A stretch of DNA of 64,000 nt from Profundicola sp048268105 (GTDB taxonomy: Bacteria > Bacteroidota > Bacteroidia > Flavobacteriales > Weeksellaceae). The notes below the pieces were generated by a model. That model did not search any database and was not told the origin of the DNA. It worked only from the letters and a program-made list of their open reading frames with translations. Position numbers and translations under genes: made by a program. Below are positions 8,330 to 17,508 of this stretch, piece after piece (within the stretch, counting starts at the first letter, position 1; each line of letters starts with the position of its first letter). The stretch is from contig JBLWWH010000002.1 in the NCBI GenBank assembly GCA_048268105.1, forward strand, positions 62,001 to 126,000, written 5' to 3'.

Positions 8330-9625
8330 CTATTTATCTTCTACTAATTTAAATCTCTTTACTTTATCTTGAATTAAGTCTATACCTAAATTATGAATAG
8401 AACCGATATGATTTGTTCTAAATTCCTTGTGAGGAACATAAGATCCGTCTTCTACAGATAAGCCTACTTCTTTGTAAGCATCACGGAATGCAGTTCCATT
8501 TTGGATTAAGTAGTTAATGTTTTCAACGGTATAGATTCCATCATATTTCTCTTGATCCATATAGCCCGATTTAATCTCTAATTGAGGTAATGCAAAAATC
8601 AAGATGTCTAAAATGTCAACAAATTGCATCATTGGCTCGAACAAAACCTCTTTCAAGATTTGGAAATCTCTATGATAACCACTTGGCAAGTTGTTGATGA
8701 TTAATGAGATATCATTTGGAACACCTTGAATTCTGTTACAATGTGCTCTTGTTAACTCAAATACATCTGGATTCTTTTTATGTGGCATAATGCTCGAACC
8801 CGTGGTCATTTCATTAGGCAATTTCACAAATCCTAAATCCTGACTATTGTACATGACTAAATCATAAGATAATTTAGACAAAGTTCCAGAAATCATGGCC
8901 AATGCTGAAGCTACTGCTTTCTCGGTTTTGCCTCTCAACATTTGTGCTCCTACAGAAGAAACAGCTAATTCAGAAAAACCTAATTCTTTTGTCGTTTGCA
9001 ATCTATCAATCGGGAAACTTGTTCCGAATCCAGCACCAGAACCAAGTGGATTCTGATCTGCGATATGATAAGCTGCTTTAAAGAATGCTAAATCTGATAA
9101 TAGATTTTCAGCATAAGCTGTAAACCACATTCCAAAGCTATTGGGCATGGCCGCCTGGAAGTGCGTGTAACCAGGTAAAAGATCGTTTTTGTGTTCTTCT
9201 GCTTTTTTAAGCATAATATCCACCAACTCAAGAACTTTGTCGGTAACGTCTTCTAAATATTCCTTTTGGAATAATTGTAAGGCAACTAAAACTTGATCAT
9301 TACGCGAACGAGCCACGTGGATTTTCTTTCCTGCATCCCCGGTTAATTTGATTAATTCGCTTTCAATTTTACTATGAACATCCTCAAAATGCTCATCGAT
9401 CTCGAAGTTTCCTTTTTCTAAATCAACTAACATCTGATCTAGACCTTTTTGTAATTGTTCATTTTCTTCGTCAGATAAAAGACCCACTTTTGCCAACATA
9501 TTTGCTTGAGCTTTAGAAGCTAGCATGTCGTGTTTCGCAATGTAAATGTCTAAAATTCTGTCTTTTCCAATCGTGAAGTTTTCAATTTTTTTGTCGACTG
9601 TAAAGCCTTTGTCCCAGAGTTTCAT
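8330..9625 (-). CDS. argH: Argininosuccinate lyase
   Basis: 431 residues. It splits argininosuccinate into arginine and fumarate, the last step of arginine synthesis. The fumarase/lyase superfamily signature GSSIMPHKKNPDVFE is present, as are SRNDQVLVALQLF and TVGYTHFQAA-like sequence (GYTHFQAAMPNSFG). It is some 30 residues shorter than E. coli ArgH at the C-terminus, which I believe is usual in this phylum. No other arginine gene is adjacent; it is monocistronic with its own promoter. Confidence 0.95.
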   Translation of the reverse strand: MKLWDKGFTVDKKIENFTIGKDRILDIYIAKHDMLASKAQANMLAKVGLLSDEENEQLQKGLDQMLVDLEKGNFEIDEHFEDVHSKIESELIKLTGDAGKKIHVARSRNDQVLVALQLFQKEYLEDVTDKVLELVDIMLKKAEEHKNDLLPGYTHFQAAMPNSFGMWFTAYAENLLSDLAFFKAAYHIADQNPLGSGAGFGTSFPIDRLQTTKELGFSELAVSSVGAQMLRGKTEKAVASALAMISGTLSKLSYDLVMYNSQDLGFVKLPNEMTTGSSIMPHKKNPDVFELTRAHCNRIQGVPNDISLIINNLPSGYHRDFQILKEVLFEPMMQFVDILDILIFALPQLEIKSGYMDQEKYDGIYTVENINYLIQNGTAFRDAYKEVGLSVEDGSYVPHKEFRTNHIGSIHNLGIDLIQDKVKRFKLVEDK

Positions 9626-9646
9626 TTAAAATTTTTTGAAGTTTCA

Positions 9647-9679
9647 CAAAGTTATGAAAAAGCAATAGATAATGGCAAA
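9647..9679 (-). promoter_or_regulatory. Promoter of argH
   Basis: The minus strand reads TTTG (9679-9676), a 21-bp spacer, then TAACTTTG (9654-9647). Both elements and the spacing match the Bacteroidota consensus. The ATG follows 21 bp later. Confidence 0.7.
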
Positions 9680-9825
9680 GTGAAGATTGTAATTAGTGAA
9701 AAGATAAATTTTTGCACGCATTTCATAACCCTCAGATTTCTGGCAAATATTTTTAACAGCCCACAAACTTAAATCATTATTCAATTTTCATTTTTCACTC
9801 TTCATTTTTCACTTTTCATACTTCA

Positions 9826-12800
9826 TCAATCAACCTCCACCACTGTTTCTTTTTGATCCAGGAAAATCAAAAGCTTTCTTTTTATGGGCATGCCCAAATC
9901 ATTCAGATACTGTGCATAATCATTCACTTGAGATTCATACTTCTTCTTGGGCTCGCCCGTTTTATAGTCCATTAAAATCCAATCATCATTTAATTTCACC
10001 AATCTATCTGGCCTAAATAAACTTCCGTCGGGTGCCACGAAATCTCGCTCATTATAAAATTCTGCAGCATTGAAAAGTTCAGACAAATCTTGATGTTCAT
10101 ATAATTTTTTTAACTCTATCGAAAGTTGGATCTTTTCTTGAGAAGTTATAAAACCTTGTAATTCGAATTGATCCAATACATCATCCGTTTCTGTGATATG
10201 ATTAATTTTCTCTAAAACCGAGTGCATTTTTCGACCATATTCTAATGCCTCTGCCCGACTATCATCCCACAACAATGTATGTTCCTCACTAATTTTAACC
10301 TTTTGTGTCCAATCACTACTCACAAATGGAACAATCATTTGATTCTGATTATTTCTTTCCTTTGGTTTTGAAACTCTTTCTGGCGAACCAAAACGGATAC
10401 AATTATCCTCAAAAGCTTCTTGTCTTGCAGCAAAGTGAAATAAATAGGCAGCCACAGGTAAATCATTTTTACTAGGAACATCAGCCACCATATATAATTG
10501 TTCAATGGCTCTTGTGGTCGCAACATAAAGCATATTTAGAGCATCCAATTCCGCCTGAATTTCTTCTTCAACAATTCTTTCCTGCACCTCAGCCGGCATT
10601 TGCTCCATCTCATTTAAATCTTCAATATAGATTTGTTTCACCTTCTCATCCTCCACCGGAATCCAAATCCCTGAAGTCTTTGGTTCCCACGTGATATAAG
10701 GCAAGAAAACAACTGGGAATTGTAAACCTTTAGATTTGTGTAGCGTCAATAATTGTATCGCCTTTTGGCCTTCTGGAATTACGATACTTAATTTATGTGC
10801 TTTCTGTTCCCAAAATGCCAAAAATGCTTGTGGTGTAGGATCTGGCTGATATTGAAACTTCAATATTTCATCCATAAAAAAGGAGACATAGGCATTTGCG
10901 TTTTCCTGTAATCTAAAGGCTCTCACTGCCGCCGAAACTTGGTCATAGAACGACTGAAAAGGTAATTTTAAAAACGTTAAATTAACATCTCTTTCTTTTA
11001 ACGCATGTATAAAATCATGCTCATCGAGATCGATATGATTATCAATAAACTCTGTTTTATCTTCGACATTTAAAACATTGCTTTGGTATAACCTTAAAAT
11101 TAGATTAATCCTGAATTCCTTATTGCTTGGCTTGGTTAGAAATTGAATAAAAGCCAATAATAACTGAACATGATCTGAGTTTTGAAGCAATAGAGATTCA
11201 TTTGAAATGATTTGATAACCTTTCTCAGATAAGAATTCTGCTATTACTTGACCTTGTGAATTACTGCGAACTAATATCGCCATATCTTCCCATGCAAATC
11301 CATTTTCCTCGGCCTTTTGAATGTCCTCCAATAGTCTTTGCATGCAATTTTCTAAATGACTTTCGCCCGAGCCTTTCTGTGGTTTTGGTTCAAACCTTAA
11401 TTGTACAAAACCACCTTTTTTGTGGTTTTCTTCTTGATTTGCACTTTCATATAGAGCTTTAAAACCAGGATGATTTAATCCTCCTCCGATGAATTTATAT
11501 AACGCATTATTGAAATTTATTACCTCATGATAACTTCGCCAATTGGTAGGCAGACTCTCTACTTGAATTCGATTATCTGTTGTTTCCATATCTGCCAATC
11601 CAATCATTAAATTAGGATTTCCTCCTCTGAAACGATAAATTGATTGTTTGGGATCTCCAACAATCATCACCGTCATGTCATCTGACAAAGCATTTAAAAC
11701 TAAAGGCAGTAGATTTTGCCATTGTAAATCAGATGTATCCTGAAATTCATCAATAAAGTAATGATGATATCTATTTCCGATTTTTTCATAAATAAATGGC
11801 GTGGGTTGATCTTTTATATTATCACTGATAATCTTATTAAAATCGCCAATTAATAGAATATTATTTTCATCTTTAACTTTATTCAAGCGCTTGTCTACCT
11901 CATTGAGAAGTGTAATAGGATTAATTTTCTTCTTGATTTTAGACCAAAAATTATAATCACGTAAATTTTCTTCAATCACCGCATAAGCATTTGAAATTAC
12001 AGAAGTTAAAGCATCAAGATCCGCACTTTTATTAGAAAGATAAGTTCCATTTTCGAACAACTTTTCAGCTCTTGCTCCAAATAACCCATACTTTCCCGCC
12101 TCTATGTCTAAGAAATATTTGAGAACACTTCCACTGTTTTTATATTTAAAATCTTCTATGCTTAATCCTTGGTTCTTGGTGTAATCCAAAACTTCTTTCG
12201 CTGCTTTGTCTATATTAAGTTTGGCCGCGAAATAATTTCGATTAACCATATTTCTAAAAGCATTAAACTCTTCTAGACTCAACTTTTGCAGTTGCTGTAG
12301 TGGTTCTAGAAATTTATCTTGTAGCAAATCATTAGACTGCTGAATCATATCATCAGAAATATCCCAACGTTGATCATTTGATAGATTTTCAAGAGCTATA
12401 TCGGTCATGATATCCGACAATAATTTCTCATCTTGAAGTTCAGAGAAGAGCAAATCTACCGATTCAGAAAGCATTTGTCGCGTATCCATTTCAACATCAA
12501 AGTTTACAGAAATGCCAAGATCTTGAGAGAAAGCACGCATTAACCTTAGGTTGAATTTATCGATGGTACTAACAGCAAACAATCCATAGTTATGTAAGAT
12601 GGATGTCAGGATATTGCTGGATTTAAGGCGAATAGCATCTGCTGTTAAGCCCGTTTCTTCCATCATCGCTGTCATTTCTGAATGCGAGTCGGGCAAATCT
12701 GAAAGTTCTTGTAGTTTTTCTACAATTCTCACTTTCATTTCATTCGCTGCTTTATTGGTAAATGTTATCGCCAACAACCTTTTGAAAGCATCTGATTCTG

Positions 12801-12900
12801 GTTTTAAAAAGAGAAGTGAAAGAAATTCTTTAACTAAAGTATAAGTTTTACCTGCTCCTGCCGAAGCATTATAAATCTTGATTTTGTTAGGTTCTAGCAT
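9826..12900 (-). CDS. UvrD-family helicase with C-terminal PD-(D/E)XK nuclease (RecB/AddA-like)
   Basis: 1024 residues. Superfamily I helicase motifs occur in order: ASAGAGKTYTLV (I, near residue 12), YFIDEFQDTSDLQW (II), IVGDPKQSIYRFRGG (III), TLHKSKGLQFPVVFLP (V) and LYVATTRAIEQLYMVAD (VI). The last 100 residues contain FRPDRLVKLNDDWILMDYKTG, the D...DYK core of a RecB-type nuclease. The protein should unwind and degrade DNA from double-strand ends and so feed RecA in recombination repair. The usual partner nuclease/helicase (AddB-like) is not adjacent in this window. The low-complexity gap downstream holds no gene. Confidence 0.88.
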   Translation of the reverse strand: MLEPNKIKIYNASAGAGKTYTLVKEFLSLLFLKPESDAFKRLLAITFTNKAANEMKVRIVEKLQELSDLPDSHSEMTAMMEETGLTADAIRLKSSNILTSILHNYGLFAVSTIDKFNLRLMRAFSQDLGISVNFDVEMDTRQMLSESVDLLFSELQDEKLLSDIMTDIALENLSNDQRWDISDDMIQQSNDLLQDKFLEPLQQLQKLSLEEFNAFRNMVNRNYFAAKLNIDKAAKEVLDYTKNQGLSIEDFKYKNSGSVLKYFLDIEAGKYGLFGARAEKLFENGTYLSNKSADLDALTSVISNAYAVIEENLRDYNFWSKIKKKINPITLLNEVDKRLNKVKDENNILLIGDFNKIISDNIKDQPTPFIYEKIGNRYHHYFIDEFQDTSDLQWQNLLPLVLNALSDDMTVMIVGDPKQSIYRFRGGNPNLMIGLADMETTDNRIQVESLPTNWRSYHEVINFNNALYKFIGGGLNHPGFKALYESANQEENHKKGGFVQLRFEPKPQKGSGESHLENCMQRLLEDIQKAEENGFAWEDMAILVRSNSQGQVIAEFLSEKGYQIISNESLLLQNSDHVQLLLAFIQFLTKPSNKEFRINLILRLYQSNVLNVEDKTEFIDNHIDLDEHDFIHALKERDVNLTFLKLPFQSFYDQVSAAVRAFRLQENANAYVSFFMDEILKFQYQPDPTPQAFLAFWEQKAHKLSIVIPEGQKAIQLLTLHKSKGLQFPVVFLPYITWEPKTSGIWIPVEDEKVKQIYIEDLNEMEQMPAEVQERIVEEEIQAELDALNMLYVATTRAIEQLYMVADVPSKNDLPVAAYLFHFAARQEAFEDNCIRFGSPERVSKPKERNNQNQMIVPFVSSDWTQKVKISEEHTLLWDDSRAEALEYGRKMHSVLEKINHITETDDVLDQFELQGFITSQEKIQLSIELKKLYEHQDLSELFNAAEFYNERDFVAPDGSLFRPDRLVKLNDDWILMDYKTGEPKKKYESQVNDYAQYLNDLGMPIKRKLLIFLDQKETVVEVD

Positions 12901-12984
12901 AAAAGTAATTCTGCTCCTAATTTAATAAATTAGCACTGATTTTACCCTTATAACTTATAAACAATTATTGTTGGAGGTGGCTTT

Positions 12985-13926
12985 CTAACTTAAAAACAAT
13001 ATAATACCAAGAGAAGAAAGCGAAATAATTAACCACAAAGAAACGCCTAGTGAAATAGGCTTAGATCCAGCTTCTTTAATCATTTTCACATCGAATCCGG
13101 CTCCTACCAAAAAGATGGTAAGAATCAGCATAGATTTAGAAATAAAATCTATTAAATCTCCTATTAAATTGGGAATCGCAAAGAAAGTATTGACTAAAAT
13201 CGCCAAAATAAATAAGATGATAAATTTAGGCACTTTAGCTTTATTATCACCGCCTTTGAACATCCACATCGACAAAAATGACAATGGAATTATCCATAAA
13301 GCTCTCGACAATTTAACGGTGGTGGCAACTTCTAGTGCTCTTTCACCATATTCCATGGCCGCGCCAACTACAGAACTTGTATCGTGAATAGCAATCGCAG
13401 ACCAAAGTCCGAATTGATCTTGCGTAAGATTTAACCAACCGCCAATCGGCGGAAAAATGATTAATGCAATGGAGTTTAATAAAAATACGACACCCAAAGC
13501 TACTGAAATTTGATTTTGATTAGCTTTTATAACAGGAGCCACAGCAGCAATAGCACTACCTCCGCAAATGGAAGTTCCAGAAGATACCAAATGCGTTATT
13601 TTTTTATCTAAACCGAGTGCTTTTCCTATTAAAACTCCAGCAACTAATGTAATTGTAATGCTAAATATGGTAAGGCCAAGTCCGTCTTTACCCACTTCTA
13701 ATACATTGTGTAAGTTCATGCCGAAACCTAAACCTACTACGGCAATTTGCAATAATAGCTTTACATATTTAGCTTGAAGTTTTTTATCAAAAGGATTTCC
13801 GAAAAATTGGGTGATTAGAAAACCTGCAATCAACGCAATTGGAGTAGAAATCCATTGCAATAAAGCTGCTATAGCAAAAATCGAAAACAATAAATGTGGA
13901 AATGGTTTTTGTCTTAAAAATTGCAT
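12985..13926 (-). CDS. YeiH-family putative anion (sulfate/sulfite) exporter
   Basis: 313 residues, about nine or ten membrane helices. The family motif SGTSICGGSAIAAVAPVI near residue 118 identifies the YeiH/Cons_hypoth698 group, annotated as putative sulfate exporters. The substrate is not experimentally secure for the family and no sulfur-metabolism gene is adjacent. The next gene downstream on this strand starts 58 bp after the RecB-like stop. Confidence 0.82.
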   Translation of the reverse strand: MQFLRQKPFPHLLFSIFAIAALLQWISTPIALIAGFLITQFFGNPFDKKLQAKYVKLLLQIAVVGLGFGMNLHNVLEVGKDGLGLTIFSITITLVAGVLIGKALGLDKKITHLVSSGTSICGGSAIAAVAPVIKANQNQISVALGVVFLLNSIALIIFPPIGGWLNLTQDQFGLWSAIAIHDTSSVVGAAMEYGERALEVATTVKLSRALWIIPLSFLSMWMFKGGDNKAKVPKFIILFILAILVNTFFAIPNLIGDLIDFISKSMLILTIFLVGAGFDVKMIKEAGSKPISLGVSLWLIISLSSLGIILFLS

Positions 13927-13943
13927 TCGCTCGTTTAAGCATG

Positions 13944-13951
13944 CAAAAATA
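13944..13951 (-). promoter_or_regulatory. -7 box of the YeiH gene
   Basis: Minus-strand TATTTTTG, 17 bp before the ATG. An ATG at 13942 right after the box is out of frame and not used. Confidence 0.5.
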
Positions 13952-14033
13952 TAATTAAAGAACTTGAATTGTGTAACCTAAGTACTATAAAATCAATAAA
14001 AAATTTCTTAATTAAAGCTTGGCTTATAAAAAG

Positions 14034-14429
14034 TTAGTCTAAAAATCTGGCTTTCAGCTCAGGAGTTGGAATCCAACAAGTCTCTTTTTTGCCAAACCAT
14101 TTATAGCGGTTAGCAGATACAAAATCATAGATCGCGTTTCTAATAAACCTGGGTAGAATATAAAAAATTCGGACTAATTTCCAAGCTCCTCCAAAATCAG
14201 AAAAAATTTCGATAGCCGCAGTTGAGCGTGTATAAACTTGCTTATTTCTGAGGTAAATAAAGGTCTTAAAATTATCTTGATCAATATTCAAATCACTCAA
14301 TAATTCCTGACCAAAATTGGATTGAAGAGAGGCAAATTTTAAACTTTTCTTTTTATCGAGTTTAATCAAAGTTTGCACAGAAGCCTGACATAGATTACAA
14401 ACGCCATCAAACAAAACCACCTTATCCAT
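14034..14429 (-). CDS. DCC family thiol-disulfide oxidoreductase-like protein
   Basis: 131 residues from the ATG at 14429. The N-terminus DKVVLFDGVCNLC carries the DxxC...CxxC-like redox motif of the DCC family (PF04134 type), and ASLQSNFGQELL and AIYDFVSANRY match its conserved core. Members are small thioredoxin-like proteins of uncertain substrate. A longer frame would start with TTG two codons upstream, but that TTG is part of the TAnnTTTG promoter box, so ATG is preferred. It lies 24 bp after mltG. Confidence 0.85.
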   Translation of the reverse strand: MDKVVLFDGVCNLCQASVQTLIKLDKKKSLKFASLQSNFGQELLSDLNIDQDNFKTFIYLRNKQVYTRSTAAIEIFSDFGGAWKLVRIFYILPRFIRNAIYDFVSANRYKWFGKKETCWIPTPELKARFLD

Positions 14430-14432
14430 ATG

Positions 14433-14440
14433 CAAAGATA
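14433..14440 (-). promoter_or_regulatory. -7 box of the DCC gene, leaderless arrangement
   Basis: Minus-strand TATCTTTG, then CAT, then the ATG at 14429. The box sits in the 24-bp gap after mltG, so the gene has its own promoter and a leader of zero to one nucleotide. Confidence 0.6.
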
Positions 14441-14453
14441 AGCCTAATTATCC

Positions 14454-15470
14454 TTATTTGATATTATTCTCCTTCAACCACTTTCTATACTTGGCAGCAT
14501 TCTTTAGATGTTCAGCATAACTGCTCGTAAAACTATGATAGCCCGGACGATCTGGGTCTGCACAGAAGAAAATATAATCATGTTTTTCTGGTTTCAAAAC
14601 CGCATCAATCGCTGTTCCATTAGGTAAGGTAATCGGTGCTGGTGGCAAACCGGTAACTTGATAAGTATTATAGTCCGAAGCTGTCTTCAAGTGTTTGTGA
14701 TAAACTCTTTGAATTTTCTCATCAAATCCATGCTCTAATTTATAAGCATAAACCGAAGTCGGATCAGCTTCTAATTTTCTACCTTGCTCTAATCTATTCA
14801 GGTAAGTTTGTGCCACTTTTGGCTGCTCATCTGCTTTGGATGCTTCCATTTGAACAATAGATGCCAACGTATAGACTTCTAATTCGCTCATCCCTGAGTC
14901 GGCTAAAAGCTGTTTTCTTTCGTCATTCCAGAATTTATCATGTTCGGTAATCATTCTTTCCACAAAACCTTCGCCCGAAGTAATCCATTTAAAAAAATAA
15001 GTGTTTGGAATAAAGTAAATCTTACTTGTTTCTAGATCTAATCCTTTTTCCTTAAAAATGGGATTATCTAAAATAGCTTGAACAATCTCCGCCGAATCAG
15101 CGTAAAGATGCTTGCTAGCACCTCTTGCTAAGTGAAAAATAGTAGGTGAGTTTTGAACCATAACTTTCACTTGCTCCTCATCTCCATTTTTAAGCTTTAG
15201 TGCAATTTCTTCGTTGGTTTCATCTTCTTTTATCAAATATTTACCTGGCTTAACATAGCGATCATAATCCTCTGCTTTAGCAACAGCATCAAACTGCTCA
15301 ATATCCTTAAGAAAAGGTTTTAAAGAGTCTAAAACTTGTTGGTAGCTTGCATCAGGATAAATATATAAATGTCCTTCTTTCACAACATTTTTTTTATCTC
15401 CATAAAAGAAAGAACAAGACGAAATGCTAATGAACAAAAGGGCTATTATGCTAAAGCTAAATACTCTCAT
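14454..15470 (-). CDS. mltG: Endolytic murein transglycosylase MltG (YceG)
   Basis: 338 residues. MltG cleaves nascent glycan strands in the periplasm and is thought to end peptidoglycan polymerisation. The YceG core is visible as LASIVQMEASKADEQ, with the catalytic Glu in the QMEAS segment, AQTYLNRLEQGRKLEADP and TGLPPAPITLPNGTAIDA. The N-terminus is a hydrophobic segment ending ISSC at residue 19, which looks like a lipobox; most MltG proteins have a plain membrane helix. It is third in a probable operon with the unknown gene at 16269 and dapF, 9 bp after dapF. Confidence 0.93.
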   Translation of the reverse strand: MRVFSFSIIALLFISISSCSFFYGDKKNVVKEGHLYIYPDASYQQVLDSLKPFLKDIEQFDAVAKAEDYDRYVKPGKYLIKEDETNEEIALKLKNGDEEQVKVMVQNSPTIFHLARGASKHLYADSAEIVQAILDNPIFKEKGLDLETSKIYFIPNTYFFKWITSGEGFVERMITEHDKFWNDERKQLLADSGMSELEVYTLASIVQMEASKADEQPKVAQTYLNRLEQGRKLEADPTSVYAYKLEHGFDEKIQRVYHKHLKTASDYNTYQVTGLPPAPITLPNGTAIDAVLKPEKHDYIFFCADPDRPGYHSFTSSYAEHLKNAAKYRKWLKENNIK

Positions 15471-15479
15471 AAATAATTT

Positions 15480-16247
15480 TTAAATTTTAATTTTCCCTTT
15501 GAAAACAAATTCAGCAGGACCAATTAATTCAATATTGGTATACCTATCTCCTTGTTGCAAAAATTGTACTTTTAAATTCCCACCTTTAGTTTTTACGTTA
15601 ATTTCGGTCATTTGAGATTTTTCTAAAGCCGCCAAAGAAATAGCCGCTGCCGTCACACCGGTTCCACAGCTCAAAGTCTCATCCTCCACACCTCTTTCGT
15701 AGGTTCTCACCTCGATTCTATTGGGAGAGAGTTGTTGAACGAAATTCACATTTGTGCCCTCAGGATATAGGTCTGAATAACGGATTTTTGCGCCCTCTTT
15801 CTTAACATCTAAATCATGTAGACTATCTAAATAAACAATATGATGAGGCGAACCCGTATCCATAAAAGTATAAGAATCCTCTAGCTTTACCTTATCTACA
15901 TCCTGCATTTGAAGCTTAACAAAAGGATCTAAAATTACTCCACTGTGTAGACCATCCACCGCTTGAAATGTCACTTCTTCATTTATCAATTGAAGATCAG
16001 ACATAAACCTAATAAAGCACCTACCTCCATTGCCACACATACTGCTAGGTTTTCCATCGGAGTTAAAATAAACCATTTGGTAAATTCCGTCTTTTTCTTG
16101 AAGTAAAATCAGACCATCAGCGCCAATTCCAAATCTGCGATCACATAATTTTTCTATGATTTCTTGATCAATAGGGAATTTATGTTTTCGGTCATCGATC
16201 ATAATAAAATCGTTGCCCGTGCCTTGGTACTTATAAAGTATCTGCAA
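15480..16247 (-). CDS. dapF: Diaminopimelate epimerase
   Basis: 255 residues. It converts LL- to meso-diaminopimelate for lysine and peptidoglycan synthesis without a cofactor, using two cysteines. Both catalytic sites are visible: MCGNGGRCF and LSCGTGVTAA. The start is a TTG (16247): no ATG exists between the in-frame stop of the upstream gene and this codon, and the resulting N-terminus MQILYKYQGTGNDFIMIDD aligns with the family. The gap to the upstream gene is 21 bp and to mltG 9 bp, consistent with one operon. Confidence 0.95.
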   Translation of the reverse strand: MQILYKYQGTGNDFIMIDDRKHKFPIDQEIIEKLCDRRFGIGADGLILLQEKDGIYQMVYFNSDGKPSSMCGNGGRCFIRFMSDLQLINEEVTFQAVDGLHSGVILDPFVKLQMQDVDKVKLEDSYTFMDTGSPHHIVYLDSLHDLDVKKEGAKIRYSDLYPEGTNVNFVQQLSPNRIEVRTYERGVEDETLSCGTGVTAAAISLAALEKSQMTEINVKTKGGNLKVQFLQQGDRYTNIELIGPAEFVFKGKIKI

Positions 16248-16268
16248 AGTTTTTAATTTAAATTGAAA

Positions 16269-16766
16269 TTAGTCTGCTACAATAATTTTTTTATTGACGA
16301 AACTACAATCAATTTCGAAGCCAAGATTATCATCTGAATAATCTGTGAAATCAATTACCTCTCCCGTCCAATGAACTTTTAAGGTTCCGTGTTTATCTTG
16401 AGAAAACTTAAGAACATTGTTGTTGATTTCTAAATCATCTTCATTCACCATAAGATTGGTGTAAAAAACTTCCTCAAGTTCTCCTTCTTCATCCGTAATT
16501 TCAACTGTTCCTTCAGGAATTTCTATAGATTCCCCTACTAAAAACTTTCTATCTTGTGCATTAATTGGAAAATCATCAATATTTAAAATCACTTTTGGAA
16601 ATTCATTTTGTAAAGAATCTTCTTCTAAATGATCAATGTCTTCTGTTGATTCAACTTCTAAGATTAAACAATGTTGTCCTTTTAGATAAACTACCTTACA
16701 AAATGACTTTTCGATAGCATAAGTGAAAGTTTCTTCCGGATGGAAGAATTTAATTGTACCGCTCAT
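16269..16766 (-). CDS. Conserved-looking hypothetical acidic protein upstream of dapF
   Basis: 165 residues, strongly acidic (many Asp/Glu, for example EITDEEGELEEVF), with no signal peptide or membrane segment, so probably cytoplasmic. I do not recognise a family. The alternating pattern suggests beta structure. It is the first gene of the operon with dapF and mltG, which hints at, but does not prove, a link to wall precursor supply. A weak -7-like box (TATATTCG) lies about 50 bp upstream. Confidence 0.7.
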   Translation of the reverse strand: MSGTIKFFHPEETFTYAIEKSFCKVVYLKGQHCLILEVESTEDIDHLEEDSLQNEFPKVILNIDDFPINAQDRKFLVGESIEIPEGTVEITDEEGELEEVFYTNLMVNEDDLEINNNVLKFSQDKHGTLKVHWTGEVIDFTDYSDDNLGFEIDCSFVNKKIIVAD

Positions 16767-16920
16767 GGTATTAATGAGTTAATAATTTTTGGTTTAAGTT
16801 GCGAATATATATAAAATCCTTGAGGTAATATCCAGATTAACTTGGTGTTTTTAAACAATTAAGTATTTTTTAATCTTTCCATGATGTGACTTGCGAACGA
16901 TATTTGCTTTAAAAGTTTCT

Positions 16921-16928
16921 TAACTTTG
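16921..16928 (+). promoter_or_regulatory. -7 box of the thioredoxin gene
   Basis: TAACTTTG, exact match to the consensus, 16 bp before the ATG. TTG triplets upstream are at 14 and 27 bp spacing, neither ideal. Confidence 0.5.
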
Positions 16929-16944
16929 TATTTAACTTAGATAG

Positions 16945-17505
16945 ATGAAAAATTTCCTATTGAAACGTTGGTCAGATATACTTATTGGATTGTTCTTGCT
17001 TTTAATGTTATTACCACAAACAAGACAGCCCATTCAAGTCTTTATTCAACGTATGATTTCATTTTCTCCTACCACCATCGATGAGGATAAACAGCAAACC
17101 TTAGAGAATTATAATCTCCGTATTGCAAATGCAAATGGCGATGAAATTAACATGATTGATTACGAAAATGAAGTGATTATTTTAAATTTTTGGGCAACTT
17201 GGTGTGCACCATGTATTGCAGAAATGCCTGATTTTGGAGATTTACATGCAGATTATAAAGATAAAGTGAATTTCTTTTTCATTACACAAGACGAATGGGA
17301 TTTGGTCAATAATTTTGAGGATAAAAGAAATTTTAACCTGCCGTATTATAGATTAATTGAGCCAAACGAATCCTTGGATTACAGGCAATTACCCACCACC
17401 TACGTGATTGATAAAAAAGGTAAGATTGTCATTGATAAAGTAGGTGTTGCTAAATGGAACGCTGACAGTTTTAGAGAAAAATTAGACGAATTAATTGCAG
17501 AATAA
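16945..17505 (+). CDS. Membrane-anchored TlpA-like thioredoxin
   Basis: 186 residues. An N-terminal membrane segment (about 9-24) anchors a periplasmic thioredoxin domain with NFWATWCAPCIAEMPDF, whose redox cysteines are at 87 and 90. LPTTYVIDKKGKIV supplies the cis-Pro strand. TlpA/ResA-type proteins reduce or isomerise disulfides of exported proteins or cytochrome precursors. The partner is unknown. The next gene starts 3 bp after the stop, so the two are probably co-translated. Confidence 0.88.
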   Translation: MKNFLLKRWSDILIGLFLLLMLLPQTRQPIQVFIQRMISFSPTTIDEDKQQTLENYNLRIANANGDEINMIDYENEVIILNFWATWCAPCIAEMPDFGDLHADYKDKVNFFFITQDEWDLVNNFEDKRNFNLPYYRLIEPNESLDYRQLPTTYVIDKKGKIVIDKVGVAKWNADSFREKLDELIAE

Positions 17506-17508
17506 ATT

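Noticed and set aside
9745..9825. Imperfect tandem TTTTTCACT-like units before the RecB-like gene end
   Set aside because: Short degenerate A/T-rich repetition common in intergenic DNA of this phylum; too irregular to call a satellite or CRISPR.
10335..10526. Minus-strand 63-codon frame inside the helicase-nuclease gene
   Set aside because: It is an alternative frame of a gene whose helicase motifs V and VI are encoded in the main frame over the same bases.
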